Assembly: GCA_964019425.1 (NCBI GenBank)
Contig: OZ025847.1
Span: 1-64,000, forward strand
DNA: 64,000 bases
Direction: 5' to 3'
From: Flectonema sp. DT1601
Lineage: Eukaryota; Euglenozoa; Diplonemea; Diplonemida; Diplonemidae
In this document: piece after piece, positions 36,472 through 46,815 of the stretch
Numbering within the stretch: the first letter of the stretch is position 1
Layout: each line of letters opens with the position of its first letter
The notes under the pieces: generated by a model
What the model saw: only the letters and a program-made list of their open reading frames with translations
The model's database searches: none
Told to the model about the DNA's origin: nothing
Translations under genes and position numbers: made by a program

Positions 36472-38999
36472 TATTGTTGTGAACCAACCAAACTGACAGA
36501 AATTTAAAAATAATAATTAACAATATTGGTACCATCTTCTCTGTAAAGGTTTCTTTTTTGAAAAGACGAAACAATAAAAAAAAAAATAAAATAAAAAAGA
36601 CGGGGGGAGTATCTGTGAGCAGGGGGGGTAACTTCTTCAGTCATAGCAATGCGAAGAACAGAAAACTGTTTTTTTTACTCTCCTTTTTTTCTTAAGCTTA
36701 AACAGTATAGATCCTTTTGTGTATCCAAAACAGCATCAGGTTGCGTGGCATTCTGACCGTCGCTGTCAAAAGTACGTCTAATCACACGATGCTGAAAACA
36801 ATGAATACTAAAAAAGAGCTGATACAATTTTTTATGCGTCACTAAAAAGGGAGGGTCAGTTGAATATTAAACCCGCTAGCTGCCGATGGTTTTGCTACAT
36901 AAGAACAAATATTGTTCTTATGAATTCTTTTTTTTTTAAAAAAAAAGAAACTATGCTTGAACCGCAATGAACGGAACAATAATAAATAAAATAAAAAAAA
37001 ACAATACTCAACCTGGAACATTGTGGGAGAGTGCTGAGAGGCAGGGATGTGGATAGAAACTTAAAAGAAAATAAACGAACAAACAAAAAAAAAAAAAAGT
37101 GGGGGAAATTAGGAATATTATTGTTAAAAAATGTTTTTTTTTTTTCGCTTTTCCCAAGACAAGTAAACATAAATAACAATAAAGGGGAGAAGGAAAAATT
37201 CTGACGACACTGCAGACGCACTCAGTGAATGTCACACCACCACAGATAATTTAACTTAAAAGGACATGCAGCAGTCTCTGTGTCGATACTAATCATTTAA
37301 TGAAAAGACGGATCAGAAACCGATCAAAAGTAAGGAAACAATTCACAACAGGCAATCATAATTATTTTTTTATCGACGAAAAAATTTTCTTTTTTTTGAG
37401 CAGGTACGACATCCTTATATATCCTTTCCAAGATACACAAAGACCTGCCAAACAGAAGAAACAATCAGATGTTACTTCCTCACGTAATAATTAAAACAAT
37501 AAGAAGTACATCATTCCGTTAATTTCAAATGTCAAATAGAAAGTAGACTAATGTTGATCCGATAATTACGAGTGAGCGATTCGTCGAATTTCACGGAAAG
37601 GCCACAACTCCAATAAACTTTCCAATTAAGAAATAACAAACAAAAAAAAAAAAACTGTTTTGTTTTCTAGAAATGAAATGTTTGTCTCTTGCTACAGGAA
37701 AATTAATTTTTAATTTTCTATAAGAAGACTGACACTGTAACTACTCAGGGTGACTGAGGACAACGAACAAAAAAAAAAAAAAAAAAAGCAAACTTGAAAT
37801 ATGGTCACCACAACAGAAGAACAAGTCTCCCTGTGTTTCTCTGCAGCCCCTCAATACGCAGGCTACATAAAAAAGTCCAGAAAGATTTAAGAAAAAAAAC
37901 TAAAACGAAATGTAGTGAACAATAGTTAATGATTAACAACGATCACACTCAGAAAAACAGGGAATTTGAGAGAGTGCAATTAAGCCGCTGATTAAGTGGG
38001 CAAAATACCAATCGCAGTATTAGCCAACAGCAAAGTATCATAAAATTAAATAAATGGGAGAGAGTGAGGAACTATAAAACAATAGGAAAATAACTCTTTT
38101 TTTTTTCTTTTTTTTTTTTTTCTCTTTTTCAAAATGACAAAACAAAACTCAATATTTCTTTCTTATTCTTATTCTTATTTCTTTTGTATGTTAGACTTTG
38201 ATGCGCAATTTAGGCATCACAGTGATGGTTGTCTCACTGGTCGCCTTGAAAATCACCAACCGTTCCAATTTTCAAGTACGACTGTGCCTCCCTAGTGAGC
38301 TGAATGACAAGAAATCACTGCTCTTCGGGAGACAATATAAAGATAAGTCACAGTCAGGATGCCTATTCGATTCTGTCAACAACTCACTTCGCGGGTCCAG
38401 ACAGTTTCAAGAAGCTAATAAACACCTTCCTGATTACAATAAAATAAAAAAAAAAGTTTTTTTTTTTTCTTTTCTTTTTTTTGAGGTGACTGAAGCCACA
38501 CAACTAAAAGTCGACAGGACTTCATATAAAATAGTCCCGACCTGTGTGGGCAGCAACAATCACATTAGTAATCCATTTTGACAGAGTTTTTAATAATTCT
38601 CCGACAATATTAAATCCACGAACAGAAGTTCTATTTTAACACAAAAAAACAACCAACAACTCTGGCAGCAATGAAACCAAAAAAAGAGAAAATAAATTTC
38701 GCTCTTTGTCTCTGCGCCAGGGTGTTGCTAATTATTCTTTTTTTATTTTTTTTGCTTCTAATTTCTTTCTTTGCAGTCTCATAAGAGACGGCAATCATCG
38801 CACTACTCGCAGTCAGCTACCAGAGCTATGAGGAAGTTGGAAAATATCTCAACTAAAATTTGCCATTCTTCTTCACAACTACTTCGTTGCTTTCAATGCT
38901 ATACATCGATAAGAGTATTCTTATTGATTGTCAAGTCCTGTGGTGTTATTCTACTTCAGTACTGGAGATGGGAAGGATGTTTGTGATAACTTGGTTGTT
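36472..38999. other. Long intergenic region, AT-rich
   Basis: 2.5 kb without a convincing gene. It contains repeated A and T homopolymers (for example 37768-37787, 38097-38130). A plus-strand open frame at 38198-38581 has low-complexity K/F runs from homopolymers and no motif. It may hold long UTRs or unrecognised ncRNA. Confidence 0.45.
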
Positions 39000-40391
39000 T
39001 CATTCCTCAAAATCACTGTCGTCATCATCACAACAACATTGATCAAAGCATTCACAACAAGAACTGTCACTATACTTTTGATTATAATTATTAGAATTAA
39101 TACTTCCCTTATTCAGATCAATTTCACTGGGAGCGAGAGAGAAGTCACCGCAAGAAGGACGAGAGGGAGTCGATGGGTTAGACGAGCAGCGCAAAGGTTT
39201 TCCTTTAGGGCGAATCTTATTAAGATAGTTACGTAGTCGAGATGGTAATCCGTGGACTGAACAAGTACGGTTGAAGTCTTCTTCTGAAGTTGGAATGACT
39301 TCATTCGCTAACAAATACCTGCTTACTATTGACTTTAGGGATGTTTGTTCAGCAACAAAGTGTGGTAGTTGATAAAGAGAATTACTGTACCCAACAGATA
39401 GCTGTCCTGATTCTAATGTTTTTGGTTTCTCTCCTCCGAACATATATAAAGATCCATTCCAAGTTGATCCAACATGTCCTGAGCGAGCGCTGGGTCTGTC
39501 ACCCGGCAGCTCTAACTTTGACCATGCGCCAGTGGCAAATGTGTAATGCCATAAGTCGTTAAAGTATTTCGTACACTCAACAGTATCTCCTCCGAATATG
39601 AATAATGATGTGCTCGTCGCCCAACTAATTTGTGAATAGCGACCTTCAGGTCCCTTCGTGTGTTGTGGTAGTTGCTTCCAAGTCGCAGTCTCAAGATCGA
39701 ACTCCCAGAGATCTGACAACCATTCAGGTGATCCAATTTGTTTTGACATCCCTCCAAAGACGTATCCTTTTCCATTATGAAGAGCAATACTGTGACCAGT
39801 TCGTCCTTTTATTGGACTGCGAGTCACATCTGTCCATATATTTGTATTCAAGTCTAAGTATTTAACATCATCAAAACTATATCCTTGGAAGTCAGCTCCC
39901 ATAAATATATACATTCGATCATTCCAAACAACTGATGTGTGTCCTTTTCTTGGTAATGGAACATCACCGCTAGTATGAATTTGTGACCATGCAGGAGTAC
40001 CTGATAACGTTAGACAGCTGACTGTGTCTACACATGATTCTTTACTCATCCCACCGAATACGAGCATTTTATCTTTCCAGACAACTGCTGTGTGGGAGAG
40101 AGTTCGAGGTACGTTGTGAGCGTATCCAGGGTTTAGTTTAGTCCATACGTGAGTCTCTAGATTGATAGTAAAGACATCACCGTAGAAACTTTCAACCATC
40201 CCTCCTCCGAATAAAATCATCGAATCCTCGTATGTAACTGCGCTCATGCAACATCCTTTCTTTGGTCTGGTTTCACGAGATAGGCTACGAGTCTTGACTC
40301 TGCTCCAAAATCCAGCATGACCTCTACCGGCACCCGGCGGCGCTTCTTCAGCTGCCGACTGAGTAATTGAAGTTGTGGTAGTTGTGATCAT
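39000..40391 (-). CDS. Kelch-repeat protein
   Basis: A predicted 463-residue protein whose core is a kelch beta-propeller: six motifs of the RxxHxxxxxxxxxxxFGG type (RTLSHTAVVWKDKMLVFGG, RKGHTSVVWNDRMYIFMG, RTGHSIALHNGKGYVFGG, RYSQISWATSTSLFIFGG, RSGHVGSTWNGSLYMFGG, and a first blade ending MILFGG). A helical stretch and a Cys/Asp-rich tail (CCECFDQCCCDDDD) follow. The start at 40391 is chosen because an acceptor (pyrimidine tract, AG at 40434-40435) lies inside the longer open frame that reaches 40475. Kelch propellers are protein-binding scaffolds; the partner is unknown. The tail might bind metal. Confidence 0.87.
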   Translation of the reverse strand: MITTTTTSITQSAAEEAPPGAGRGHAGFWSRVKTRSLSRETRPKKGCCMSAVTYEDSMILFGGGMVESFYGDVFTINLETHVWTKLNPGYAHNVPRTLSHTAVVWKDKMLVFGGMSKESCVDTVSCLTLSGTPAWSQIHTSGDVPLPRKGHTSVVWNDRMYIFMGADFQGYSFDDVKYLDLNTNIWTDVTRSPIKGRTGHSIALHNGKGYVFGGMSKQIGSPEWLSDLWEFDLETATWKQLPQHTKGPEGRYSQISWATSTSLFIFGGDTVECTKYFNDLWHYTFATGAWSKLELPGDRPSARSGHVGSTWNGSLYMFGGEKPKTLESGQLSVGYSNSLYQLPHFVAEQTSLKSIVSRYLLANEVIPTSEEDFNRTCSVHGLPSRLRNYLNKIRPKGKPLRCSSNPSTPSRPSCGDFSLAPSEIDLNKGSINSNNYNQKYSDSSCCECFDQCCCDDDDSDFEE

Positions 40392-40922
40392 CTTTACAAG
40401 TATTTGATTTGATATGCGAGACAGGTTATGGAGCTGTCGAAAAAATAACATAACAACAACAACAACAATAAACACAAAAAGATATCAATTAAACAACCTT
40501 TTCCCCTCATCTGCTGATTTATTGATGTAGTAAAACCTGTTTAAATAAAATAATTAAATAAAACAACTGATTGACATCAACACGTCCTCACTTAGTAGTA
40601 GTAATGTGAATCTACAAAAAACAACACAGCACACACGCGTTTGGTGGCTTTTCACGTTTGGTTTGCGTGAAAATTGTTACTACCCTCAACCCTTATCAAG
40701 ATCAATTAAAAAAGACGTCCAACACAGAATAACAGCTGTTTTATTCATTCATTTTTTCTTTTTGGTTAGTTGTAATCTTTTTTTTTCGAACAAGTTTTTC
40801 AACAACAGGAAACTAAATTGTTGTTGTCGGAAGAAAGAAAAAAAAAAAGCCAACAAGGCGCAATTTGAACTGCTGAGCAGTTGAAAAAGCGGTTTTAAGA
40901 AGGCAATGTAACGGACTTGTTT
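40392..40922. other. Intergenic between kelch and acyltransferase genes
   Basis: AT-rich, with the splice acceptor for the kelch gene near 40434. I see no gene here. Confidence 0.5.
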
Positions 40923-42722
40923 TTAGGCGGACTTTACCTTCAGATCTAGCAATTTCTCCATTGTTCCGATCAGTTCTGTTTCGAATTTCTTTGATTTTCC
41001 TTCTTCATAAGAACTAATTGTACAAGTCATTACATCTGCTTTTGTTTGATATCCCAGACCATATCCCTGTTGAGTGACTGCTCCAAATCCAAATTGATGA
41101 AGCCAATCGCTGGTGACATTTGAAGTCGATAACAGCCACTCAGATGACTTGATGAATGGAGTACTTGAGAATAGTTCGTGTGCAGTACCATTTGTATTCG
41201 ACTCGTAAAGCTTTCGGAGAGACAACAGATGACGATCGATACCCTTTCCTTGAAGAGCCATTTTCGTGACTTGAGTTTGCTTAGCACACGCCTGGTCTAG
41301 TAATTCGATAGAGAAATTATTGTGAAGTCCGTCAATCAGTTTTGGAATAGTTGACTGAGAGCTTCGAATAGTTTCAGTTCTGCCTCTCCAGAAGTTTCTC
41401 ATGCTGGCGCTTTCGTATGTTCCAGCAAAGGTGTTGTTGATATTGTGATACGCAACTTGTGCAGAGACTTGAATAAACGCATCTGCTGAAAATCCAGCCG
41501 ACTTAATCCTTGCTGCACTCAAGTCTTTGTTGTAACTGACTGAGAGGTCTACGGCATCAGCAGCGTTTTTAAACTCCGCCTCAGCATCTTGAATCATCGA
41601 CGGGTCTTCAGAAACAGGAAGATGTTCCCACTGAGATGAATTAGATGAAGTAGATGTTTGCTTAATAGTTTGGTTGTAGTATTTTGTAGTTCCCTCAAGC
41701 CAACTATTCCAATAAGCTCCATCTGCAGGAGCGTGTTCCATAACAAGTCCAGTAGTTGAGTTGTTGTCGATAGTGAAACCTATTTTATCCCACCATCTGT
41801 TACTAACGGTCTTCTCACTTTCTGAGAATAGACCAGTTAAATGTGACTGACAGAGGGTTTCAATTGACGGAGTCGTATTATAAGTATCAAGTGAGACTGT
41901 AAACAATCCTTTGTCAATTGTTTTTATTGACTGTTCGTTTTCAATACTTGCTGACATTAGCTTTGATCTGTTAGCAGCCCATTTTGTTCTTTCAGTAGAG
42001 GTTAAGATCGCAACGTTGCCTTGATCTCTGTCGTTACCATCTTTCATGATAGCGTTGAAGGAGCTGTGTAGCTCCGATACTGTCTTTCCGACAGCTTCAA
42101 CTTTGTAGAATTGCCCTTTGAATATCGCAATAACATGAGTCGCATCTGGGTAAGCCTCAATAACATCCCGAGTTGTACCTGGGATTCTTGATGTTGCGAT
42201 TATGGTAGGAAATGTTCCCATGCATAAAGAACCAGCTTTGTTGGTTTCTACTTCAGCCAAACCATTTTTACAATTAATCCACCATTGGATTGCTGAATGT
42301 GTTACTCGAGCTGCGCTTGATGCTTGACAACCATCGTGCATGTCCTCAAATATATAGTACGGATTGCTGTTTATAGGACAGCTACACCTCATGTCCAGGT
42401 ACATATCATCCCAGTGTTCTTCAAAATGAAAGTGAGGCTTTCCTTTCTTCTCTGCTTCTACTTCAGCTGCCAGAAGTTTTTCTTGTAGAGAAAGGTCCTT
42501 TGCTTGTTTTAAGAAATCAGATATCAAAGACTGGTGATTTTCCCATTCTCCTTCTTTACAAAAATGTTTTGCTCCCTCCTCATACCTCTGAAGAGTATCT
42601 TCTAATGTTGGTATTGGTATTCTTTTTAAATTCAAATGATTTACTTCAGAGAGGCTATTAAACGAATAGCACCTCCGTGTGACTGCATGCACACTCTTCA
42701 TCGTTTTAGTTGTTGTTTGCAT
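40923..42722 (-). CDS. Carnitine/choline-type O-acyltransferase, probably mitochondrial
   Basis: This family transfers acyl groups between CoA and carnitine (or choline), allowing acyl transport and acetyl-CoA buffering. The 599-residue protein has the normal family length. The catalytic histidine sits in VMEHAPADG (~residue 329), and the conserved substrate-loop motif appears as QQGYGLGYQ (~550) followed by the ISSYEEG segment. The N-terminus (MKSVHAVTRRCYSFNS) is basic and hydroxylated, like a mitochondrial targeting peptide. A strong pyrimidine tract and AG at 42729-42730 leave a 5' UTR of only 6 nt beyond the SL exon. I cannot separate acetyl- from longer-chain specificity by eye; carnitine O-acetyltransferase is the simplest guess. 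Confidence 0.9.
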   Translation of the reverse strand: MQTTTKTMKSVHAVTRRCYSFNSLSEVNHLNLKRIPIPTLEDTLQRYEEGAKHFCKEGEWENHQSLISDFLKQAKDLSLQEKLLAAEVEAEKKGKPHFHFEEHWDDMYLDMRCSCPINSNPYYIFEDMHDGCQASSAARVTHSAIQWWINCKNGLAEVETNKAGSLCMGTFPTIIATSRIPGTTRDVIEAYPDATHVIAIFKGQFYKVEAVGKTVSELHSSFNAIMKDGNDRDQGNVAILTSTERTKWAANRSKLMSASIENEQSIKTIDKGLFTVSLDTYNTTPSIETLCQSHLTGLFSESEKTVSNRWWDKIGFTIDNNSTTGLVMEHAPADGAYWNSWLEGTTKYYNQTIKQTSTSSNSSQWEHLPVSEDPSMIQDAEAEFKNAADAVDLSVSYNKDLSAARIKSAGFSADAFIQVSAQVAYHNINNTFAGTYESASMRNFWRGRTETIRSSQSTIPKLIDGLHNNFSIELLDQACAKQTQVTKMALQGKGIDRHLLSLRKLYESNTNGTAHELFSSTPFIKSSEWLLSTSNVTSDWLHQFGFGAVTQQGYGLGYQTKADVMTCTISSYEEGKSKKFETELIGTMEKLLDLKVKSA

Positions 42723-42999
42723 TTCTTCCTGTTAAGGAGAGTTAATTATTTAGTTATTGTTCAACAATATAATAAAGTCACCATATCTAGTAACAGGCTC
42801 TGGGAATGGCTGTAGTCAACAACGTATCTAATAGAATATCTAAGAAGAAATAAAAAAAAGAGAAGAAAAAAAGAAATACACAATGTTTGTTTGTTTGTTA
42901 ATTAATTCATTTAAAGTTAGTTCCAATGAGGTGATTCGATCGTGTCCTTCTCGCAAAGGTAAGAATGATTAAAACTACAACAGTAGCAACCAAGTTCTT

Positions 43000-44940
43000 T
43001 TAATCAGCAGTCAGAATCTTTGAATACGAATGAGAATGTGAATACTTTTGTTCTGATGAGATGATTGTGTCTCGAAGTTGTAATTCCTCAAGAACAAGAG
43101 GTCTTTCCTGTTCTTCAACAAGACGACGTCTATTATTGTAGGCGGCGTTATCCTGTTCGAGAGCCTTCAGTGTTGATGAGTAGTGTGATCCTAAAGAAGT
43201 TGCTTCTACGAGTTCAGATTCTAAAGCAGCTGTCTCAGTAAGTGATTCTTGGTATTGACTTCTCTCACTCTCAGCTTGTCGTTGACATATCAGAAGATCA
43301 GATGTCGCTTTTGCGAAGATCTTTTCAAAGTTTTCATGTTCCGCAGTTAGTACGCTGACTCGTTCTTCCAGAAATGAGAAGTTCTCTGCTCGAACAGCAG
43401 TTCCTCTAATTGCTTCAGTTATTGATCTCTCAGAGTGAGCGACATCGTGTCTAATAGTGGAGTACTCTCTGTAAAGTGATTCACCATTTGCTGCTGTGTG
43501 TTCAAGTGAACTAACTGACGCATCATGTTGTTCTCTGGAGATAGCGAAGGCATTTTCAGCCATAGCAAGAGCCTCTTTTGATGATTGGTGTTGCTTAACT
43601 CTGACATCACAAGAATCAACAGCATCGTTAACTTGTTGAACTACTTCATTGTGACGGTGGACTTGTTCTTGCATTTGTCGTTCTCGTTCTGTTGTGAGGT
43701 TAGCTGCTGCTTCAATTTCAAATAAATAATTCTGATGAGCTGATTCCAATACTTGCTGTCCTTGAAGTAATTGATTGATATTAACGTCTCTGGAGTTTAA
43801 TTCCTGTTCTCGTTGAGCTACCATCACTTGGCTCTCTGTGAGGTCTTGATTTTTATTTTTAAGAGTAGTTTGCTGAACAGTCAGTTGTATTTTTGCATTC
43901 TCCAAGTCAATCTCTCTAACATGCATCTCTTCATCATCACGTATGCGATAATACACACTTTGTAGTAGAGCAGGATACCTTTCTGTGAACCTAGCCCATT
44001 CACCCTCAGTAATAATACCGTCTTTATTAGCATCCGCTTTCATAAACAAATCTTGTATCCGATTTAAGTGTAGTGGTAGTCCTAACTCCTTACTAGAAGC
44101 GATCCAGTCTGCCATTGACAAAGATCCTGAATAATGATTTACTAAATACTCATAAGTATACCTAACCTTCTCATCATGAGTTACGTCTGTGTATAATGAT
44201 TGTGCTGTTAGTGGATTGGTTAGAAGGCTTTCAGTTGGTCGTATTGAAGAGGTCTCCATAACAGAAGTTGGTAAGTATTGATCAGGTCTAAGTAATTGAG
44301 GTTTTGGAGTCACAGAAATAACATTACTTTGTGTTGTTGAACTTCTGATATCTAAATGTCTTGGAGCTGTTGCTGAAGTTGTCATTTGAGGAATTACACT
44401 TCTCTGAGGTACGACTGCTGTCGTAGCTGATGTCAAAGCTGTTGCTGGAGTTGGTGACCCAAGAAGAGCAGACTGTGATTCATCAACAGGACTGAGTATC
44501 AAATGCTTTCGAGGTGCAGTAGACGGAGCAACAACAATCGGAGTATGCGGCTGAGTTATCCCAACAGTTGGCAATCTCGTTGTCGTTGCTGTTATCACAG
44601 CAGGAGGTGCTGCAGCCGATGTTGGAGCAGCCGTTAACATCGGCGGCAACACTGGAGGCGGTATTTGCTGCTGAGTGTCCGTCCTCCACGACTCGGGTTC
44701 AAAAACGTACAACTGACTTCCTTCATGGATATCAGAAATCGAAGAAACGCTACACCACTCTCCCGTTTCTTCCTCAAACACTTCCATGTGAGTAACAACA
44801 AAAGATGTTCCTCTCACACTAGCCAGTACACTCTCAGCTCTGGCAATCAGTTCTGTAAAACTCGGAGGATAAGGAAACTCAAGGATGTAGTTCTTCTTCA
44901 TTCCAATGACATCTGCGGCAACGTTAACGGCGTACGTCAT
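43000..44940 (-). CDS. BILBO1-like flagellar pocket/cytoskeletal protein (N-terminal BILBO1 fold, EF-hand, coiled coil)
   Basis: BILBO1 builds the collar around the flagellar pocket in trypanosomes. The N-terminal ~90 residues match the trypanosome BILBO1 N-terminal domain as I remember it: NVAADVIG, LEFPYPPSFTELIARAE, then QLYVFEPESW and a following IPPP. After a Pro/Thr-rich linker (~90-240) comes an EF-hand whose loop DANKDGIITEGE has all calcium-binding positions (~residues 302-313), and then ~300 residues of coiled coil. Domain, EF-hand, coiled coil is the BILBO1 order; BILBO1 has two EF-hands, and only one canonical loop is obvious here. The protein has 646 residues, a size close to BILBO1. 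The acceptor AG is at 44952-44953. It could be a paralogue rather than the true orthologue. Confidence 0.72.
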   Translation of the reverse strand: MTYAVNVAADVIGMKKNYILEFPYPPSFTELIARAESVLASVRGTSFVVTHMEVFEEETGEWCSVSSISDIHEGSQLYVFEPESWRTDTQQQIPPPVLPPMLTAAPTSAAAPPAVITATTTRLPTVGITQPHTPIVVAPSTAPRKHLILSPVDESQSALLGSPTPATALTSATTAVVPQRSVIPQMTTSATAPRHLDIRSSTTQSNVISVTPKPQLLRPDQYLPTSVMETSSIRPTESLLTNPLTAQSLYTDVTHDEKVRYTYEYLVNHYSGSLSMADWIASSKELGLPLHLNRIQDLFMKADANKDGIITEGEWARFTERYPALLQSVYYRIRDDEEMHVREIDLENAKIQLTVQQTTLKNKNQDLTESQVMVAQREQELNSRDVNINQLLQGQQVLESAHQNYLFEIEAAANLTTERERQMQEQVHRHNEVVQQVNDAVDSCDVRVKQHQSSKEALAMAENAFAISREQHDASVSSLEHTAANGESLYREYSTIRHDVAHSERSITEAIRGTAVRAENFSFLEERVSVLTAEHENFEKIFAKATSDLLICQRQAESERSQYQESLTETAALESELVEATSLGSHYSSTLKALEQDNAAYNNRRRLVEEQERPLVLEELQLRDTIISSEQKYSHSHSYSKILTAD

Positions 44941-45547
44941 ATTCTCACCGTCTGCATAACAAGAAAATAATTTATTTAATTTTTACCATCACAAAAAACA
45001 CACAACGAACACTGCGAGTAGTATCCGCCTCCCAGGGAAGGTCCATAGCAAGGCAGAAATCGCAGCTAAATCCAACGAGAGAGGGGGGCAAATAAATTAC
45101 TTTTTTTTTTTTTTTTTTTTTCCTACTGGTCTCAAAAAAAAAAAGCAAGTTCACTACGTAGCTAGTGGGAAGAACGAACGTGAAACTTGCTTTGAATGAA
45201 TGTCATCATCAAAGATACCAGCTTAATAAAGAAGGTGAGCTATCGAAACTTCTCAGAGTGAACCCGAACCGGAAGACTGGCTCTCACCATTGAGATTAAA
45301 AAGTAGATAAATCACACCAAACAGAATATAGTCACTATAAGCTATAAAGAAATACGTCAGAAGTATTAAATAAAATAGAGAGGAAATAATAATTTTTGTT
45401 CAGCAGTTCTCAGCTGATTGTTTCCGTAGCTGAGAATAACGAATCTGAAAAAAGATTTTTTTTTCGAAAGACCAGAATCAGTCGATAAATTAGTTAAATA
45501 AAAATAAGAATTTTAAGACAACAAATAAATACACGCACCCTAGTCAA
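44941..45547. other. Intergenic with a hairpin and T-tract
   Basis: Mostly AT-rich UTR-like sequence. It holds one notable structure at 45134-45191 (separate entry) and a T22 run around 45101-45121. Confidence 0.5.
45134..45191 (-). ncRNA. Candidate small hairpin RNA followed by a T11 tract
   Basis: On the minus strand AGCAAGTTTCAC (45191-45180) pairs with GTGAACTTGCT (45154-45144) with a single bulge, enclosing ~25 nt, and T11 follows directly (45144-45134). A stem running straight into a T tract is typical of Pol III ends, but a pyrimidine tract for splicing is an alternative. Confidence 0.25.
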
Positions 45548-46382
45548 TTAGAAGAGACCGTTCCAATATGAGTTTGGGTTGCTTCTGTTTCTCGACTGCG
45601 GGTTGTTAAAGAAACTACCAAAAGGACTTTCTTCATAACCGCCGTATCTTTGACGTTCCATGGCTTCCTGTTGAGCTCTGTGTTGTCTTAAACGATCTTG
45701 CTTTTCTCTTTGGGCGGCTATGGCTGCGTTTCTTTTTCTGCGGAGTAGTTCTTCTTCTTCTTGTTGATGTTGGAGTTGAGCCATTCTAAACATCTCTTCT
45801 TGTGATGGTCTTCGTTGTTTGTTGTTGAGATCTCTGTTGTGGTTGTTCTTCTTCTGATCCACTTTCTTCACTTTCACTGTCGGATTGCATTCCAACATCC
45901 TCAACTTGTTTATGTTCAGTAGTTGAATTCTCATTAACAGCGACAGGTTTCACTTCTTCTGTTTCAGATGAGCCAGACGCCTCCTCAGTCATCGCCATAT
46001 CTGCTTCCACTTCATCAACAACTTCTGGTTCCGGTTCAACAACCTTCTCAGGGTACGTATCATTCTGTGATGAGAATAGTTCGAGCATCTTCAAGTAGGC
46101 TTCTATCTTATAAATAACTCGCCTTCTTGCATTCCTCAGTTCATTGTCATCGGCTTCAACATTGTCCAACTTCAGCATCTGCTGGAGGAGTAATTCATTA
46201 AAATGAACTCTGAGAGTTTTAATATTCTGATTGTCCTCTTCGCAGGTAATCTTTGTGAATGCTGCTGACCACTTGCGTGCGATGTCATCGACGGATGTCA
46301 TCGCTTCGGTGACGAATTGCATTAACTTATCGTGTTGGCTCATAGCAGAGGAGGTACTGGATGGACTTTGAGAACGAGACAT
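45548..46382 (-). CDS. BAG-domain protein, paralogue 1, with a reading-frame break
   Basis: BAG domains bind the Hsp70 ATPase domain and release nucleotide. The N-terminal part (from the ATG at 46382) has a three-helix BAG-like segment ending LKLDNVEADDNELRNARRR then VIYKIEAYLKMLE, followed by an acidic region. This frame ends at 45786 after QQQTTKTITRRDV, while the expected C-terminal part (SQEEMFRMAQLQHQQEEEE ... NSYWNGLF, to 45548) continues in the +1 frame. The neighbour at 46816-47766 reads the same two parts as one frame (YQEELFRFAQLERQ ... PFFSGLF), so the break lies near 45800-45815, where the sequence is a CAA/ACA-rich low-complexity stretch. It may be a sequencing error, a real mutation or a frameshift site. 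No GT-AG intron fits. The acceptor AG is at 46413-46414. Confidence 0.65.
46047..46353 (-). repeat. 307-bp block shared with 47443-47749 (BAG-domain coding)
   Basis: This segment and 47443-47749 differ at one position by my base-by-base reading (ATTGTCC versus ATTATCC). The sequences on either side are clearly diverged, including the rest of both genes. Confidence 0.92.
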
Positions 46383-46815
46383 CTTTAGGATTTGTGTGTA
46401 AAGAACTTGTAACTGAAAACAGAAATATGAAATACAACAAAAGAAACGAACAAACTTTTAAATAAACGACCACAATAAAGTTAGATTTGGGAATTGTGTG
46501 TGGTTGTTAAAATCAACAATCTGAAATCGCGGCATCACTCTTCTTGAGTACCGAATTCCAAGTGAAATTCTTCAAACTGAGTCTGCGCAATCACATCAAT
46601 CAATAAATAAGTCGATAAAGACTAAATAAAATGAAGAGGAAACAGGACTATTGTTGCTGCGACAATACACAGCAATCAGAGATAAGGATGATTCCTTATT
46701 TTTTTTTTTTTTTTTTTTAAAAAAAATCATTTCTTAATATGCGACAGAGTACGAGCTTTAGTCTACTTTGTGTGGACATCAGCAATAATAACACAAGAGG
46801 AGGTTATGAACACAT
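46383..46815. other. Intergenic between the BAG paralogues
   Basis: UTR-like, AT-rich, with a T18/A8 homopolymer junction near 46699-46725. I see no gene here. Confidence 0.5.

Noticed and set aside
38198-38581. 127-codon plus-strand open frame
   Set aside because: Opposite to all genes, with K/F runs from homopolymers and no recognisable motif or acceptor.
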